Source: Rhizobiaceae bacterium
GTDB taxonomy: Bacteria > Pseudomonadota > Alphaproteobacteria > Rhizobiales > Rhizobiaceae
Assembly: GCA_023953905.1 (NCBI GenBank)
Contig: JAMLJA010000011.1
Span: 62,001-126,000 of the forward strand
Length of the DNA stretch: 64,000 nt
Reading direction: 5' to 3'
Shown here in pieces: positions 41,721 through 51,919 of the stretch (positions are counted from its first letter, which is position 1; each line of letters opens with the position of its first letter). The position numbers and the translations under genes are program-made. Under the pieces are notes generated by a model. The model saw only the letters and a list, made by a program, of their open reading frames with translations, had not been told where the DNA came from and did no database searches.

Positions 41721-43637
41721 CGAGCATCGTGCGGCATTGATCATTGCCACCATCAGATAAGGCCCGATCAGGTAAATCGGCAGATAGTATCTGAAATCCT
41801 GAGATCCGTTGACCGGCACCAGCGAGAGGACATTGAGCACCGTGGGCGCGCAGGCAATGGCGAGACATGCCGCGGCGGCGGGATTTCGTATCGAGACATA
41901 GGCAAGCGAACCTGCCAGAAGCAGCAACATGAAAGCCGGTCGCCAGAACATGACGAAGGGAACGACGCCCGAAGTTGTTGTGGCAAATTCCCACTTGAGC
42001 GCGTGATTGATGGCAGGCGTGACTGGCGCTTCCACGAGCCCCAGGGAATCGAAGGGGGCTGGCGCCTGCCAAACGCCGAGAGGAGTGAGCGAATACTGCG
42101 CGTCCTTGGTCGGAGACAATCGCCATCCCATCGAGTTGACACACAAAAGATGCCTTGCAGCGATACCCGGAAAGGCAACCGCCGCGTTCAATGCGGGGCC
42201 AAGCAGACTGGAATCGATGCGGTCGTGATTGATGCCCTGCGCCCAGAACAGCGGGACCACACTGAGACAATCATAGTGTGCCCGCCAATCGGCAATCGGC
42301 AGAATTGAATCCAGCCGTAAAGAAACGTCCGGTTCAGTGACGGCATCCTCGGCGACCATTGCGCCCAGCAGATGGAGAGGAATGATACCTCCATACGGAC
42401 GACTGACGGTCACTACGCCGAGTGCCGGAAGAATGAATGTCGTCAACGCCACAGGCAAGGCCACGCCTGCCGCCAACCCCGCCGCGTAGAAGCGCAGCCT
42501 CAGGCGGCGACGCCAGATGACGGCGACCAGCACGACGACGCCTGCCGAAACAAGCAGGCCGTTATGTCTAAGTGTCGCGACCAGAAAAAGTGTCAAAGCC
42601 AAAGCGCCGATAAAACTCGCCCGCCTCACAACTCCACCATTCGTGCGCAGCATCGCCATCAGCATGGCCGTCAAAGCGGCGACGGCGATGGCGTAGGGAA
42701 CGTCTTTCCAGAACGTGGTCGACAGAAGGTGGACCGCGGGCAGTGCGGGTACGAGCACAGCCAGCGACCATGTCGCGCGACGCGACAGTCCCCAGCGGCG
42801 CGCTTCTGCCGCCATCGTTCCGGATGCGAGCGCCAGCAGCAAAATCTGCATGGCCATGGACCAGCCGGGAGAACCCAGCAGATAACCGGGGCCGCCGATG
42901 AAGAATGTGTGGACCAGCGGATGATGGTTGCTGAAGTCACCAGTGTGCAATTGCCACCATTGACTGATTGAATCCGGGGACATTTGCGCCGGCCAGGTGC
43001 CCAGCAGCACCAGCATGAAGATTGCGACCGAGGGGAGCGCGTAGCGTACCGCGTCCAACACGTATCCGCTTTCCGGAAGCGGAGAGCGGACGGAGAGCCC
43101 ATCGAGCAGACGAAAGATGAGAAGAAGCGCCGCCGCGACGAGCAGTCCCGACACAGTGAACTTCGTCCAGTGCGTGGTGCTTGCGCCGGCACGCTGCGGA
43201 AACTCGCGCAATCCGACAACCAGAACTTTACCCGCGGGATCAGGATCGAATAGATTTTCGGTTCGCGCAGCGCCATTGATTTCGATGGTGACACCTCCAG
43301 ACCAGCCCTGCCTGACAAATGTGAAAGCCGCGTCGCGCGCCAAGGCGCCATGAAAGCGGAGTGTCGAGGGTTGATCCCTGTAAGAGAAAAGAGCGTCGCC
43401 GCGCCTCTCCCAGCCGAGCGGCATAGTCGCACTTTTCAGAAATGCGTCGGCATCCATTCCCTCGGGAAGGCCAGTGAGCCAGACCTCGGAGCCTTTCGAC
43501 CGCGCATCCCTGTCACCCGTCGCGGTAATCGCGATGTCGTAGAGATTGCTGCTGCTCCAGGGCAGAATCGGCCACGCCAGTACCGCGACAAAACCCAAAA
43601 CAAGACACACCGATATATCTCTAAGGCGCAACGCCAA
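41661..43637 (-). CDS. large polytopic membrane protein, GT-C-like
   Basis: 658 residues. TM1 (about 7-27) is followed by a ~130-residue periplasmic domain (about 28-165), then some ten or more hydrophobic helices. MSPDSISQWWQLHTGDFSNHHP (read with breaks: MSPDSISQ, then HTGDFSNHHP) forms an acidic/His loop after a helix, as in GT-C transferases using lipid-linked donors, and FWKDVPYAI occurs later. I know no specific name. Convergent with the GAF-GGDEF-EAL gene, overlapping it by 60 bases. A role in decorating an envelope glycan is likely. Confidence 0.75.
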   Translation of the reverse strand: MALRLRDISVCLVLGFVAVLAWPILPWSSSNLYDIAITATGDRDARSKGSEVWLTGLPEGMDADAFLKSATMPLGWERRGDALFSYRDQPSTLRFHGALARDAAFTFVRQGWSGGVTIEINGAARTENLFDPDPAGKVLVVGLREFPQRAGASTTHWTKFTVSGLLVAAALLLIFRLLDGLSVRSPLPESGYVLDAVRYALPSVAIFMLVLLGTWPAQMSPDSISQWWQLHTGDFSNHHPLVHTFFIGGPGYLLGSPGWSMAMQILLLALASGTMAAEARRWGLSRRATWSLAVLVPALPAVHLLSTTFWKDVPYAIAVAALTAMLMAMLRTNGGVVRRASFIGALALTLFLVATLRHNGLLVSAGVVVLVAVIWRRRLRLRFYAAGLAAGVALPVALTTFILPALGVVTVSRPYGGIIPLHLLGAMVAEDAVTEPDVSLRLDSILPIADWRAHYDCLSVVPLFWAQGINHDRIDSSLLGPALNAAVAFPGIAARHLLCVNSMGWRLSPTKDAQYSLTPLGVWQAPAPFDSLGLVEAPVTPAINHALKWEFATTTSGVVPFVMFWRPAFMLLLLAGSLAYVSIRNPAAAACLAIACAPTVLNVLSLVPVNGSQDFRYYLPIYLIGPYLMVAMINAARCSSSTGGAPFAESRGTVRPLS

Positions 43638-43886
43638 GCCAAAATCCCCCGAAACCTCGACGTCGGGCGCCCCGAATCGACGAACTTCATCTTAGGACGA
43701 CCACCCTCCCCATTGCATTATCGAATGGCTGGACTGGTCCTTCGGTCGCGGTCTTCCGTGAACTCTTGCGAACGCCGAAGTTACCCGACGAAGTCTCTGC
43801 GCACCGGCTAGGCAGCGATGCAATGGTGTTATAGTGTCCACGAGGGGTCCACGCCGCAAGGCATGGTATTAGGGGGTTCGTAGAGT

Positions 43887-45770
43887 ATGAAGCCACCGAT
43901 GGATCTGCTGCGGATCGAAGATCTGAGCATTTCTTTCGCCATTGTTGGCGGCCCCATCTATGCGGTTCGAAATATCGGCTTGAGGGTCATGCCCGGCAAG
44001 GTGACCGCTCTGGTGGGAGAATCCGGCTCCGGCAAATCCGTAACAAGCCAGGCGGTGATGGGCATCCTCCCCAGGACAGCCAACGCCAGCGGACGCATCC
44101 TGTTCACAGATCCGGAAACCGGCACGACATCCGACATCCTTCAAATGCCTGTCGACGGGCCGCAGATACGCGCTCTTCGCGGCAGCCGCATGGGCAAGAT
44201 ATTTCAGGAACCGATGACCTCTCTGTCGCCGCTCCACACGATCGGCGATCAGGTCAGCGAACCGTTGCGCATTCATAACAGGGGCCTGTCCGCGGCGGAG
44301 TACAAGGACCGCACCGAGGAGATGCTCCACCTCGTTGGGTTCCCGAACCCCAAGCACGCCTATGACATGTATGCGTTCGAGCTTTCAGGTGGTCTCAGGC
44401 AGCGGGCCATGATTGCCATGGCGCTGATTTGCCGTCCTGCGCTTTTGATCGCTGACGAACCCACAACCGCACTCGACGTGACCATCCAGGCACAGATTCT
44501 GGAGTTGCTGGGTGAACTGCGCGAGAAGATGGATATGGCGATGCTTCTGATCACCCACGATCTTGGGGTGGTTGCGAACATCGCAGACGAGGTCGTGGTG
44601 CTCTATCACGGCCAGGTCATGGAGGCAGGCAATGTCGAGGATATCTTCCGGCGGCCGAGCCATCCCTATCTGAAGGGACTGATGGCCGCCGTCCCGCATT
44701 TCGACATGAAGCCGGGTGAGCGTCTGAAAGCCCTGCGGGAAGTGCCCGTCAATGTCGAAAGCCTGCTTGGCAAGCGAAAAGCACAGGGGCCGGACATTCT
44801 GCTGCAGGTCCGCGATCTCTCAAAGACATTCGAGACGCGCAAATCCAGTTGGTTCGGCAAAGCGACGAAAACCGCCATCAAGGCTGTCGACAGTGTTGGT
44901 TTCGATATTCGGCGCGGGGAATGCCTCGGTCTGGTGGGCGAAAGCGGCTCCGGCAAGACCACTGTCAGCAAAATCCTGATGCGCGCGGTAACGCCCGATA
45001 GCGGCTCAATCCAGTTGCACACCGCGGACGGCACGATCGATGTGCTAGGGGCCGAAGGGGATGAACTGAAAGCCTTGCGCACGAAAGTGCAGATGGTGTT
45101 CCAGGACCCGGTGTCGTCGCTGTCGCCACGCATGACCGTCCAGAACATCCTCAGCGAGCCGCTGGAGATTCATAATCGAGGCAACGCCGAGTCGCGGCTT
45201 GAAATGGCACGGGATCTCCTGGCAACAATCGGTCTCGATCCGCACTTCATCAATCGCTACCCGCACAGTTTCTCTGGTGGTCAGAGGCAGCGTATCGGCA
45301 TCGCGCGCGCGCTCGCACTTGGTCCAGACCTGCTCATCTGCGATGAACCTGTGTCCGCGCTCGACGTGTCGGTGCAGGCGCAGATTCTCAATCTGCTCAA
45401 GGACCTGCAACAACAGCTCGGCCTGACCTATCTGTTCATCTCGCACAATCTGGCCGTTGTCGATTATATGGCGGATCGCATTGCGGTGATGTGCGGCGGG
45501 CGCATAGTGGAAATCGCGCCACGCGAAGTTCTTCTGCGCACGCCTGTCCATCCCTATACGCGCGCACTTGTCGCTGCTGTGCCCTTCCCGGATCTCGACC
45601 GGCCACTCGATTTCAAGGCACTCACCAAGAGCGGGGTCTCGGGTTCGGACGCCTGGGGACCGCAGTTCCGGGATGAGGGTGAGTTGGACGCGCTGGCCCC
45701 GACGGATCTGGGCGGCGGTCATTTCGTTCTGGCTCGGCGCAGCGTCGACGTTGGGGAACTGCAGGCATGA
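43887..45770 (+). CDS. oligopeptide-type ABC importer, double ATPase subunit
   Basis: 627 residues with two complete DppD/DppF-type ATPase domains. Domain 1 (about 5-270): GESGSGKS, LSGGLRQRAM and LLIADEPTTALD; domain 2 (about 305-560): GESGSGKT, FSGGQRQRIG and LLICDEPVSALD. Each has the oligopeptide-family C-terminal extension (HPYLKGLMAAVP, HPYTRALVAAVP). This fused form is like YejF. It powers the importer formed by the next three genes. ATG 43887 follows a G-rich site; the 249-base gap upstream presumably contains the operon promoter and no other gene. Confidence 0.95.
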   Translation: MKPPMDLLRIEDLSISFAIVGGPIYAVRNIGLRVMPGKVTALVGESGSGKSVTSQAVMGILPRTANASGRILFTDPETGTTSDILQMPVDGPQIRALRGSRMGKIFQEPMTSLSPLHTIGDQVSEPLRIHNRGLSAAEYKDRTEEMLHLVGFPNPKHAYDMYAFELSGGLRQRAMIAMALICRPALLIADEPTTALDVTIQAQILELLGELREKMDMAMLLITHDLGVVANIADEVVVLYHGQVMEAGNVEDIFRRPSHPYLKGLMAAVPHFDMKPGERLKALREVPVNVESLLGKRKAQGPDILLQVRDLSKTFETRKSSWFGKATKTAIKAVDSVGFDIRRGECLGLVGESGSGKTTVSKILMRAVTPDSGSIQLHTADGTIDVLGAEGDELKALRTKVQMVFQDPVSSLSPRMTVQNILSEPLEIHNRGNAESRLEMARDLLATIGLDPHFINRYPHSFSGGQRQRIGIARALALGPDLLICDEPVSALDVSVQAQILNLLKDLQQQLGLTYLFISHNLAVVDYMADRIAVMCGGRIVEIAPREVLLRTPVHPYTRALVAAVPFPDLDRPLDFKALTKSGVSGSDAWGPQFRDEGELDALAPTDLGGGHFVLARRSVDVGELQA

Positions 45771-47671
45771 TAAACCGGCGCGTGACGCTCGGCCTGTTGG
45801 CTGCGACATCTCTTATGCCGCGCAGGGCTTTTGCGGCCTTGGCGGAGCCAGCATTCCTGCAGCAGCAAATCGATGACGACAAACTTCCGCCCATGGCGGA
45901 GCGCCTGCCGAAAAATCCCCTTGTCCTCAGAATGGCGGAGACAGGTCGTGAGGTAGGACAATATGGTGGCGTTGTTCATACGCTGATCAGCGGCCAGCGC
46001 GATATCCGCCTGATGACGATCTACGGCTATTCCCGACTGGTCGGCTATGATGAGAACCTGGAGCTAAAACCTGACATTCTCGAAAGTTGCGAGGTGACGG
46101 AGGAGCGCATTTTCACGCTCCGCATCAGGGAAGGTCACAGATGGTCCGACGGCAGCCTCTTCACGTCGGAAGATTTCCGCTATTGTTGGGAGGATGTCTG
46201 GCTGAACGAGGATCTCTCGTCTGGCGGTCTGTCGCGTGACCTTCTCGTTGATGCCAAGCCGCCGGTCTTCGAGATCCTCGACGCGCTGACGGTGCGCTTC
46301 AGCTGGCATGCCCCAAATCCGGACTTCCTGCCAAGCCTCGCCTCAGCACAGGCGCTCAGCATTTGCCTGCCTTCAGCCTATATGAAGCAGTTCCACAAGA
46401 AATATCAGGATCCGGATAAGCTTCAGGAACTCGTCGACAAGAACAAGGCGAAGAAATGGACGACGCTGCACATCCGTATGGCGCGTCAGTACCGGCCCGA
46501 AAATCCCGAGCTTCCAACGCTCGATCCCTGGCGCAACACGACGAAGCCGCCTGCCGAGCGCTTTGTCTTCGAGCGCAACCCGTATTTTCACCGCGTTGAC
46601 GAAACCGGGCAGCAGCTGCCCTACATCGACCAGATGATTCTCGGCGTCAGTTCTTCATCGATCATCGTCGCCAAAACCGGTGCAGGAGAAAGTGACCTAC
46701 AGACGCTTGGGCTGGATTTTGCGGACTACACCTTGCTGAAGGATGCGGAGAAGCGTCATCCGGTTAAGGTCCACCTTTGGAAGCGCACACAAGGCGCTCG
46801 GCTCGCATTGCTGCCGAATCTGAACTGCAGTGATCCGGTGTGGTCGCCGCTGCTGCGCAACGTCAACACTCGCCGTGCCTTGTCGCTGGCGATCAACCGC
46901 CGCGAAATCAACCTCGCGCTGTTTTACGGGCTCGCCAAGGAAAGCGCCGACACGGTGCTGCCGGAAAGCACATTGTTCAGGCCGGAGTTCGCCAAGGCCT
47001 GGTCCGCCTACGATCCCGTACGCGCGAACGAATTGCTGGATGAAGTCGGCATTCCCGACAGGGACGATGACGGCATCCGTATCCTGCCGGATGGACGCCC
47101 GGCGGAGATTGTTGTGGAGACTGCGGGCGAAAGCGTGCTGGACACCGACGCACTCGAGTTGATCACCGACCACTGGCGCAATGTCGGCATCAAACTCTTC
47201 ATTCGCACCTCACAGCGGGATGTCTTCCGCAGCCGGGCGATTGCCGGCCAGATCACAATGGCGTTGTGGTCGGGCATCGACAATGGTGTGCCAACCGCAG
47301 ACATGAATCCACAGGAACTGGCGCCAACCGCCGATGAACAACTGCAATGGCCCGTCTGGGGACTGCACTACCTTTCCAACGGGCAACAGGGCACCGCACC
47401 CGACATGCCGGAAGCGATCACCCTGCTCGATCTCCTGAAGAAGTGGAAGCGTGCCTCCAGCAAGGAGGAACGCACGCAGGCGTGGCTGTCCATGCTGGCG
47501 CTCTATACAGATCAGGTCTTCTCGATCGGCATCGTCAACTCGGCGCTTCAGCCAGTCTTCAGCACGACGCGCATGCGCAATCTGCCTGAGCAAGGGCTCT
47601 ACAGTTTCAATCCCACCTCATATCTGGGCGTCTACAGGCCGGACGCGTTCTGGCTAGCGGGAGACAGGTAG
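45767..47671 (+). CDS. ABC importer substrate-binding protein, family 5
   Basis: 634 residues, extracellular solute-binding family 5. A signal peptide with twin arginines (NRRVTLGLLAATS) suggests possible Tat export; cleavage is expected near RAFA-ALAEP. Family signatures: EGHRWSDGSLFTSEDFRYCW, RRALSLAINRREI and a long C-terminal lobe. It probably binds oligopeptides or another bulky solute. ATG overlaps the ATPase stop by 4 bases. The size (over 600 residues) is at the large end of the family, like YejA. Confidence 0.92.
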   Translation: MINRRVTLGLLAATSLMPRRAFAALAEPAFLQQQIDDDKLPPMAERLPKNPLVLRMAETGREVGQYGGVVHTLISGQRDIRLMTIYGYSRLVGYDENLELKPDILESCEVTEERIFTLRIREGHRWSDGSLFTSEDFRYCWEDVWLNEDLSSGGLSRDLLVDAKPPVFEILDALTVRFSWHAPNPDFLPSLASAQALSICLPSAYMKQFHKKYQDPDKLQELVDKNKAKKWTTLHIRMARQYRPENPELPTLDPWRNTTKPPAERFVFERNPYFHRVDETGQQLPYIDQMILGVSSSSIIVAKTGAGESDLQTLGLDFADYTLLKDAEKRHPVKVHLWKRTQGARLALLPNLNCSDPVWSPLLRNVNTRRALSLAINRREINLALFYGLAKESADTVLPESTLFRPEFAKAWSAYDPVRANELLDEVGIPDRDDDGIRILPDGRPAEIVVETAGESVLDTDALELITDHWRNVGIKLFIRTSQRDVFRSRAIAGQITMALWSGIDNGVPTADMNPQELAPTADEQLQWPVWGLHYLSNGQQGTAPDMPEAITLLDLLKKWKRASSKEERTQAWLSMLALYTDQVFSIGIVNSALQPVFSTTRMRNLPEQGLYSFNPTSYLGVYRPDAFWLAGDR

Positions 47672-47673
47672 CC

Positions 47674-48672
47674 GTGCTTCGCTACATAATCTGGCGCATC
47701 GCAGCAATGGTTCCGACGCTGGTGCTGATCTCGATGCTGGTATTCACCATCATCGAGTTGCCACCGGGCGACTATTTCGAGAGCTACGCCGCCGAATTGC
47801 GCGCGCAGGGCGAGAATGCCGATATGGACAGGCTGAACCAGTTGCGAGCCGAGTACGGCTTCGACAAGCCTGCCTATATCCGCTATTTCTACTGGGTCGG
47901 CGGCATGCTGCATGGCGACTTCGGTTACTCATTCGAATATGAACTTCCGGTGTCGGATGTGGTCGGTGACCGGTTGTGGCTAACCATACTCGTCTCCTTC
48001 GTAACCATCGTCTTCACGTGGCTGATTGCCTTTCCCATCGGCATGTACTCCGCCACCCATCAATACAGCTGGGGCGATTACGGCCTGACCTTCCTAGGCC
48101 TGATCGGCATTGCCATCCCGAACTTCATGCTGGCACTGATCCTCATGTATTTCGCCAATATCTGGTTTGGGGTTTCCATCGGTCATCTAATGGACCAGCA
48201 ATATGCCGATCAGCCCATGAGTTGGGACAAGGCCAAATCGATCATGGACCACCTGTGGATTCCCGTGATCATCATCGGTACGGCCGGGACCGCTGGCATG
48301 ATCCGCAGGTTGCGGGCCAACCTTCTCGACGAATTGCAGAAGCAATATGTGGTGACGGCACGCGCAAAGGGGCTGCATCCGTTCCGCACACTGGTCAAAT
48401 ACCCCATGCGGATGGCGCTGAACTTCTTCGTGTCCGACATCGGCTCGATTCTTCCGGCCATCATTTCAGGCGCGGAGATCACGGCAATCGTCCTGTCTCT
48501 GGAAACGACGGGACCGATGCTGATCAAGGCATTGCAGAGCCAGGACATGTACCTCGCGGGCTCGTTTCTGATGTTCCTGGCCTTCCTCACCGTTATTGGC
48601 GTGCTCATATCCGACCTGGCGCTGGCGCTGCTTGACCCACGCATAAGACTGGCTGGCGGGAGCACCAAATGA
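47674..48672 (+). CDS. ABC importer permease, DppB/YejB-type
   Basis: 332-residue inner-membrane permease with about six helices. The N-terminus LRYIIWRIAAMVPTLVLIS is typical of DppB-like proteins; the EAA-type coupling loop reads LLDELQKQYVVTARAKGL (about residues 214-231). The start is GTG 47674, two bases after the stop of the binding-protein gene. It pairs with the next permease, whose ATG overlaps its stop by 4 bases. Confidence 0.94.
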   Translation: MLRYIIWRIAAMVPTLVLISMLVFTIIELPPGDYFESYAAELRAQGENADMDRLNQLRAEYGFDKPAYIRYFYWVGGMLHGDFGYSFEYELPVSDVVGDRLWLTILVSFVTIVFTWLIAFPIGMYSATHQYSWGDYGLTFLGLIGIAIPNFMLALILMYFANIWFGVSIGHLMDQQYADQPMSWDKAKSIMDHLWIPVIIIGTAGTAGMIRRLRANLLDELQKQYVVTARAKGLHPFRTLVKYPMRMALNFFVSDIGSILPAIISGAEITAIVLSLETTGPMLIKALQSQDMYLAGSFLMFLAFLTVIGVLISDLALALLDPRIRLAGGSTK

Positions 48673-49847
48673 GCACGCCCCTGCCCGCCCCGGGCGCTCC
48701 TTTGGAGCACTATGTCTCCGACGCCCCCTTCGATCCCATGTCGATCGAGGAGATGACGGCGGAGCAGTCCAAGGTCAATCAGGCGTCGCAACTGCGACTG
48801 ATGTGGTGGAAGTTCAAGCGCCATCGCGTTGCGGTGGTATCCGGTATCTTCCTTGCCTTCCTCTACCTGCTGATCCTCGTCTCGGAGATTGTTGCACCTT
48901 ACAACTTGCACACGCGCAATATGGACTTCATCTACGCGCCGCCGCAGCGCGTCCACCTGTTCGACACGCAAGGCAATTTCGTGGGGCCGTTCGTGTATGG
49001 CCGTGAGATGAATCTCGATATGGAGAATCTCAAGCGCGTCTACACCAACAATCCTGGGAACATTCAGCCGATACGCTTCTTCTGCCGCGGCGATTCATAC
49101 AAGTTCTGGGGTTTGGTCGAGTCGAACATTCATCTCGTCTGCCCCGCAGAAGGCGGCCAAATGTTCCTTCTCGGCACGGACCGGCTGGGCCGTGATGTCC
49201 TGTCACGCATCATCTATGGCGCACGTATCTCTCTGACCATTGGCCTGCTGGGCGTGGCGTTCAGCTTCTTGCTCGGCATCGTGATCGGTGGTCTGGCCGG
49301 CTATCATGGCGGGAAGCTCGATCTGATCGTTCAGCGGCTCATCGAGGTGCTGCAATCGCTGCCGAGCATTCCACTGTGGATGGCGCTTGCCGCGATCATG
49401 CCCGTCACCTGGAACCCGATCCTGATCTACTTCGCCATCACCATGATCCTGGGCATGCTCGACTGGACGGGTCTGGCGCGCGCGGTGCGCTCAAAGCTCC
49501 TGGCACTGCGCGAGGAAGACTATGTGCTGGCAGCACAGCTGATGGGCGCGAAACCGTCGCGCATTATCGGACGGCACATGATACCCGGCTTCATGTCGCA
49601 TCTCATCGCAACCGCCACCATATCGATCCCCGGGATGATCCTCGGTGAAACGGCGTTGTCGTTCCTGGGTCTCGGCCTTCGCCCGCCCATCACCAGTTGG
49701 GGCATTTTGCTGACCGAAGCGCGCGGCGTCACCGTGATCGCGTTCTATCCGTGGCTGCTGTTCCCGATGATCCCGGTCATCCTCGTGATCCTCGCGTTCA
49801 ACTTCCTGGGCGACGGACTGCGCGACGCGGCGGACCCCTACAAGTAA
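48669..49847 (+). CDS. ABC importer permease, DppC/YejE-type
   Basis: 392 residues. A cytoplasmic N-terminal tail (about 1-55), TM1 (about 57-77), then an extracytoplasmic insert of about 80 residues as in YejE/long OppC proteins, before FLLGTDRLGRDVLSRIIYGARISL and the five-helix core. Coupling loop: REEDYVLAAQLMGAKPSRII. C-terminal FNFLGDGLRDAADPYK is the standard end of the family. Last gene of the importer operon, convergent with a small methyltransferase gene 28 bases away. Confidence 0.94.
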   Translation: MSTPLPAPGAPLEHYVSDAPFDPMSIEEMTAEQSKVNQASQLRLMWWKFKRHRVAVVSGIFLAFLYLLILVSEIVAPYNLHTRNMDFIYAPPQRVHLFDTQGNFVGPFVYGREMNLDMENLKRVYTNNPGNIQPIRFFCRGDSYKFWGLVESNIHLVCPAEGGQMFLLGTDRLGRDVLSRIIYGARISLTIGLLGVAFSFLLGIVIGGLAGYHGGKLDLIVQRLIEVLQSLPSIPLWMALAAIMPVTWNPILIYFAITMILGMLDWTGLARAVRSKLLALREEDYVLAAQLMGAKPSRIIGRHMIPGFMSHLIATATISIPGMILGETALSFLGLGLRPPITSWGILLTEARGVTVIAFYPWLLFPMIPVILVILAFNFLGDGLRDAADPYK

Positions 49848-49875
49848 GTCAGGGGCCGCCGTCGGCGAAAAACAG

Positions 49876-50376
49876 CTACAGCGCCCTGTAGAGGAAATAC
49901 CGGCCCTCGAGCGCACCCGGCGGTAGAGGCAGTGTCTCCGCGTCGTCCATGGCGAGCGGCAAGTCCGACACGATCAGCCCGCCCGGCGCCACGACCTCAG
50001 GCAAAAGGCGACTGAGCTTTGCGCTCATCGCTGCATTGTGAGCCTCGGTGTAGGAACCCATGTCGGAATGGACGAGCGCGGCTTTGCGTGGAAACCGCTT
50101 TGATGCCGATTGCAGCGTTTCATCAATGTTGCCGAGAAACATGCGGTCGTCAGGGGGCGTGCAATCCTCGTAACAATCGATTTCCCTGTCGAAAACGAAA
50201 ATGTCCCTGTCTGGCAGATATGTTCGTAGATGGTCGTAGGTTCGACCGTGACCGAGGCCCAGTTCGAACACCGGACCATCCATGTTCTCAATCTGCCCGA
50301 AAGCCCAGCCGAGGCAGGCATTCTGCGCTTCGAGGCGCAGCCTGAGCTTGTCCAGTCTCGTCAGCTTCGTCATCAC
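49876..50376 (-). CDS. small class I methyltransferase (Methyltransf_17-like), paralogue A
   Basis: 166-residue SAM methyltransferase-like protein. Motif [17 protein letters not shown] (about residues 35-50), motif [20 protein letters not shown] and the C-terminal GRYFLYRAL. Closely similar to the protein encoded at 52910-53389: both have the [14 protein letters not shown] block and the RYFLYR end, so they are paralogues. The ATG overlaps the ugd stop by 4 bases, so it is co-transcribed with UDP-glucose dehydrogenase. A sugar or polysaccharide acceptor is a guess. Confidence 0.82.
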   Translation of the reverse strand: MMTKLTRLDKLRLRLEAQNACLGWAFGQIENMDGPVFELGLGHGRTYDHLRTYLPDRDIFVFDREIDCYEDCTPPDDRMFLGNIDETLQSASKRFPRKAALVHSDMGSYTEAHNAAMSAKLSRLLPEVVAPGGLIVSDLPLAMDDAETLPLPPGALEGRYFLYRAL

Positions 50377-51752
50377 ACCGCCACCTGATCGGCAACGTGT
50401 GCGACGACGGGCGAAGGGCGCTTCACGGATTCACCGCGTCCAATCGCGTAGTAAAGGAAACCATGGCTGGCAACGATGTCGGGATCGTAGAGATTGCGGC
50501 CATCGACGATCACCGGACGTCCCAGATTGGCCTTAAGCCAGGCGAAATCCGGCACCCGGAACTGCTTCCACTCCGTGCAGATGACAAGCGCGTCGGCGCC
50601 GGCGACGGCCTCGTCTGGGGAACTGGCCAGAACGAGGTCGGGGCGGTCGCCATAGATCTCCGAGGCACTCTTCATGGCCTCCGGATCGAAGGCGCGCACC
50701 TTCGCGCCGGCCGCCCACAACGCCTCCATCAACACGCGGCTCGGCGCCTCGCGCATGTCGTCGGTGTTCGGCTTGAAAGCGAGGCCCCAGAGAGCGATCG
50801 TCTTGCCGGCAAGACGCCCGTCGAATGCCTGCTGAAGCTTGCCGAAGAGCCCCTGCTTCTGGTTCTCGTTGACCCGCTCCACCGCTTCCAGCAAATGCGG
50901 GGCGATGCCGACTTCCCTTGCCGTGCTGACGATGGCGCTGACATCTTTCGGAAAGCAGGAGCCGCCATAGCCGCAGCCGGGATAGATGAAGTGGTAGCCG
51001 ATGCGCGGATCCGAGCCGATGCCGCGCCGGACATCCTCAATGTCCGCGCCCAGTCGCTCGGCGATGGCCGCCATCTCGTTCATGAAACTGATCTTCGTCG
51101 CCAGCATGGCATTGGCGGCATATTTCGTCAGCTCGGCTGAACGGATATCCATCATCATCAGTTTATCATGGTTGCGATTATAGGGCGCATAGCAGGCGGC
51201 CAGCGTCTTTCGCACCTTGCGGGAATCCGTGCCGATAATAACTCGCGCCGGGCGCGCAAAATCCTCGATCGCGCTGCCTTCCTTGAGAAACTCCGGGTTC
51301 GAACAGACGTCGAATGGATGATCCGTTCCCGCCTCGGCCTGGGCCTGCTCGATCACCGAGCGAACCATGTCGGCAGTCCCGACAGGAACCGTCGACTTGC
51401 CGACCACGATCTTGTAGCCGTCGATGTTCTCGCCAATGGTCCGGGCGACGGCGCGCACATGTGAGAGATTGGCCGAACCGTCTTCGTTGGAAGGCGTTCC
51501 CACAGCGATAAAGATGATGTCGCCGGTGCGAACCGCAGACGCGCCATCCGTGGTAAAGGCAAGGCGACCCGCTTTACGGTTGGCAAGCACCATCTCCTTC
51601 AGGCCGGGTTCGAAGAAAGGTACCTCGCCCTTCTCGAGCGACTCGATGCGTCGCGGATCGATATCGACGCAAAGCACCTTGTGCCCGACATCGGCGAAAC
51701 AGGCACCCGTGACCAGGCCAACATAGCCGGTGCCGAAGATCGTAAGCTTCAT
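50373..51752 (-). CDS. ugd: UDP-glucose 6-dehydrogenase
   Basis: 459-residue UDP-glucose/GDP-mannose dehydrogenase, making UDP-glucuronate with two NAD+. Motifs: [20 protein letters not shown] split around the Rossmann loop, [30 protein letters not shown], the catalytic Cys in [10 protein letters not shown] and the C-terminal [13 protein letters not shown]. The ATG at 51752 is the family start; 7 further codons are open upstream. It is divergent from the UDP-glucuronate 4-epimerase gene, whose substrate it produces. Confidence 0.95.
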   Translation of the reverse strand: MKLTIFGTGYVGLVTGACFADVGHKVLCVDIDPRRIESLEKGEVPFFEPGLKEMVLANRKAGRLAFTTDGASAVRTGDIIFIAVGTPSNEDGSANLSHVRAVARTIGENIDGYKIVVGKSTVPVGTADMVRSVIEQAQAEAGTDHPFDVCSNPEFLKEGSAIEDFARPARVIIGTDSRKVRKTLAACYAPYNRNHDKLMMMDIRSAELTKYAANAMLATKISFMNEMAAIAERLGADIEDVRRGIGSDPRIGYHFIYPGCGYGGSCFPKDVSAIVSTAREVGIAPHLLEAVERVNENQKQGLFGKLQQAFDGRLAGKTIALWGLAFKPNTDDMREAPSRVLMEALWAAGAKVRAFDPEAMKSASEIYGDRPDLVLASSPDEAVAGADALVICTEWKQFRVPDFAWLKANLGRPVIVDGRNLYDPDIVASHGFLYYAIGRGESVKRPSPVVAHVADQVAV

Positions 51753-51919
51753 GCGAAAACAGTTCCTGACCACGTGGAAATTGCAAGCGACTGACGCGAT
51801 TTCGGGCTTTTAGCCCATCCGCCCGCCTTCAAATAGACATTGATGCCGAAATTTGCCACATGGCTCCTCAGTACGCACCAAGGGCGATCTACACTCTCGC
51901 CCCAACTGGCGATCGATTC

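Noticed and set aside
49848..49875. Possible terminator between the ABC importer operon and the convergent methyltransferase gene
   Set aside because: Only a CGCCG/CGGCG pair with a one-base loop, which cannot form a proper hairpin.
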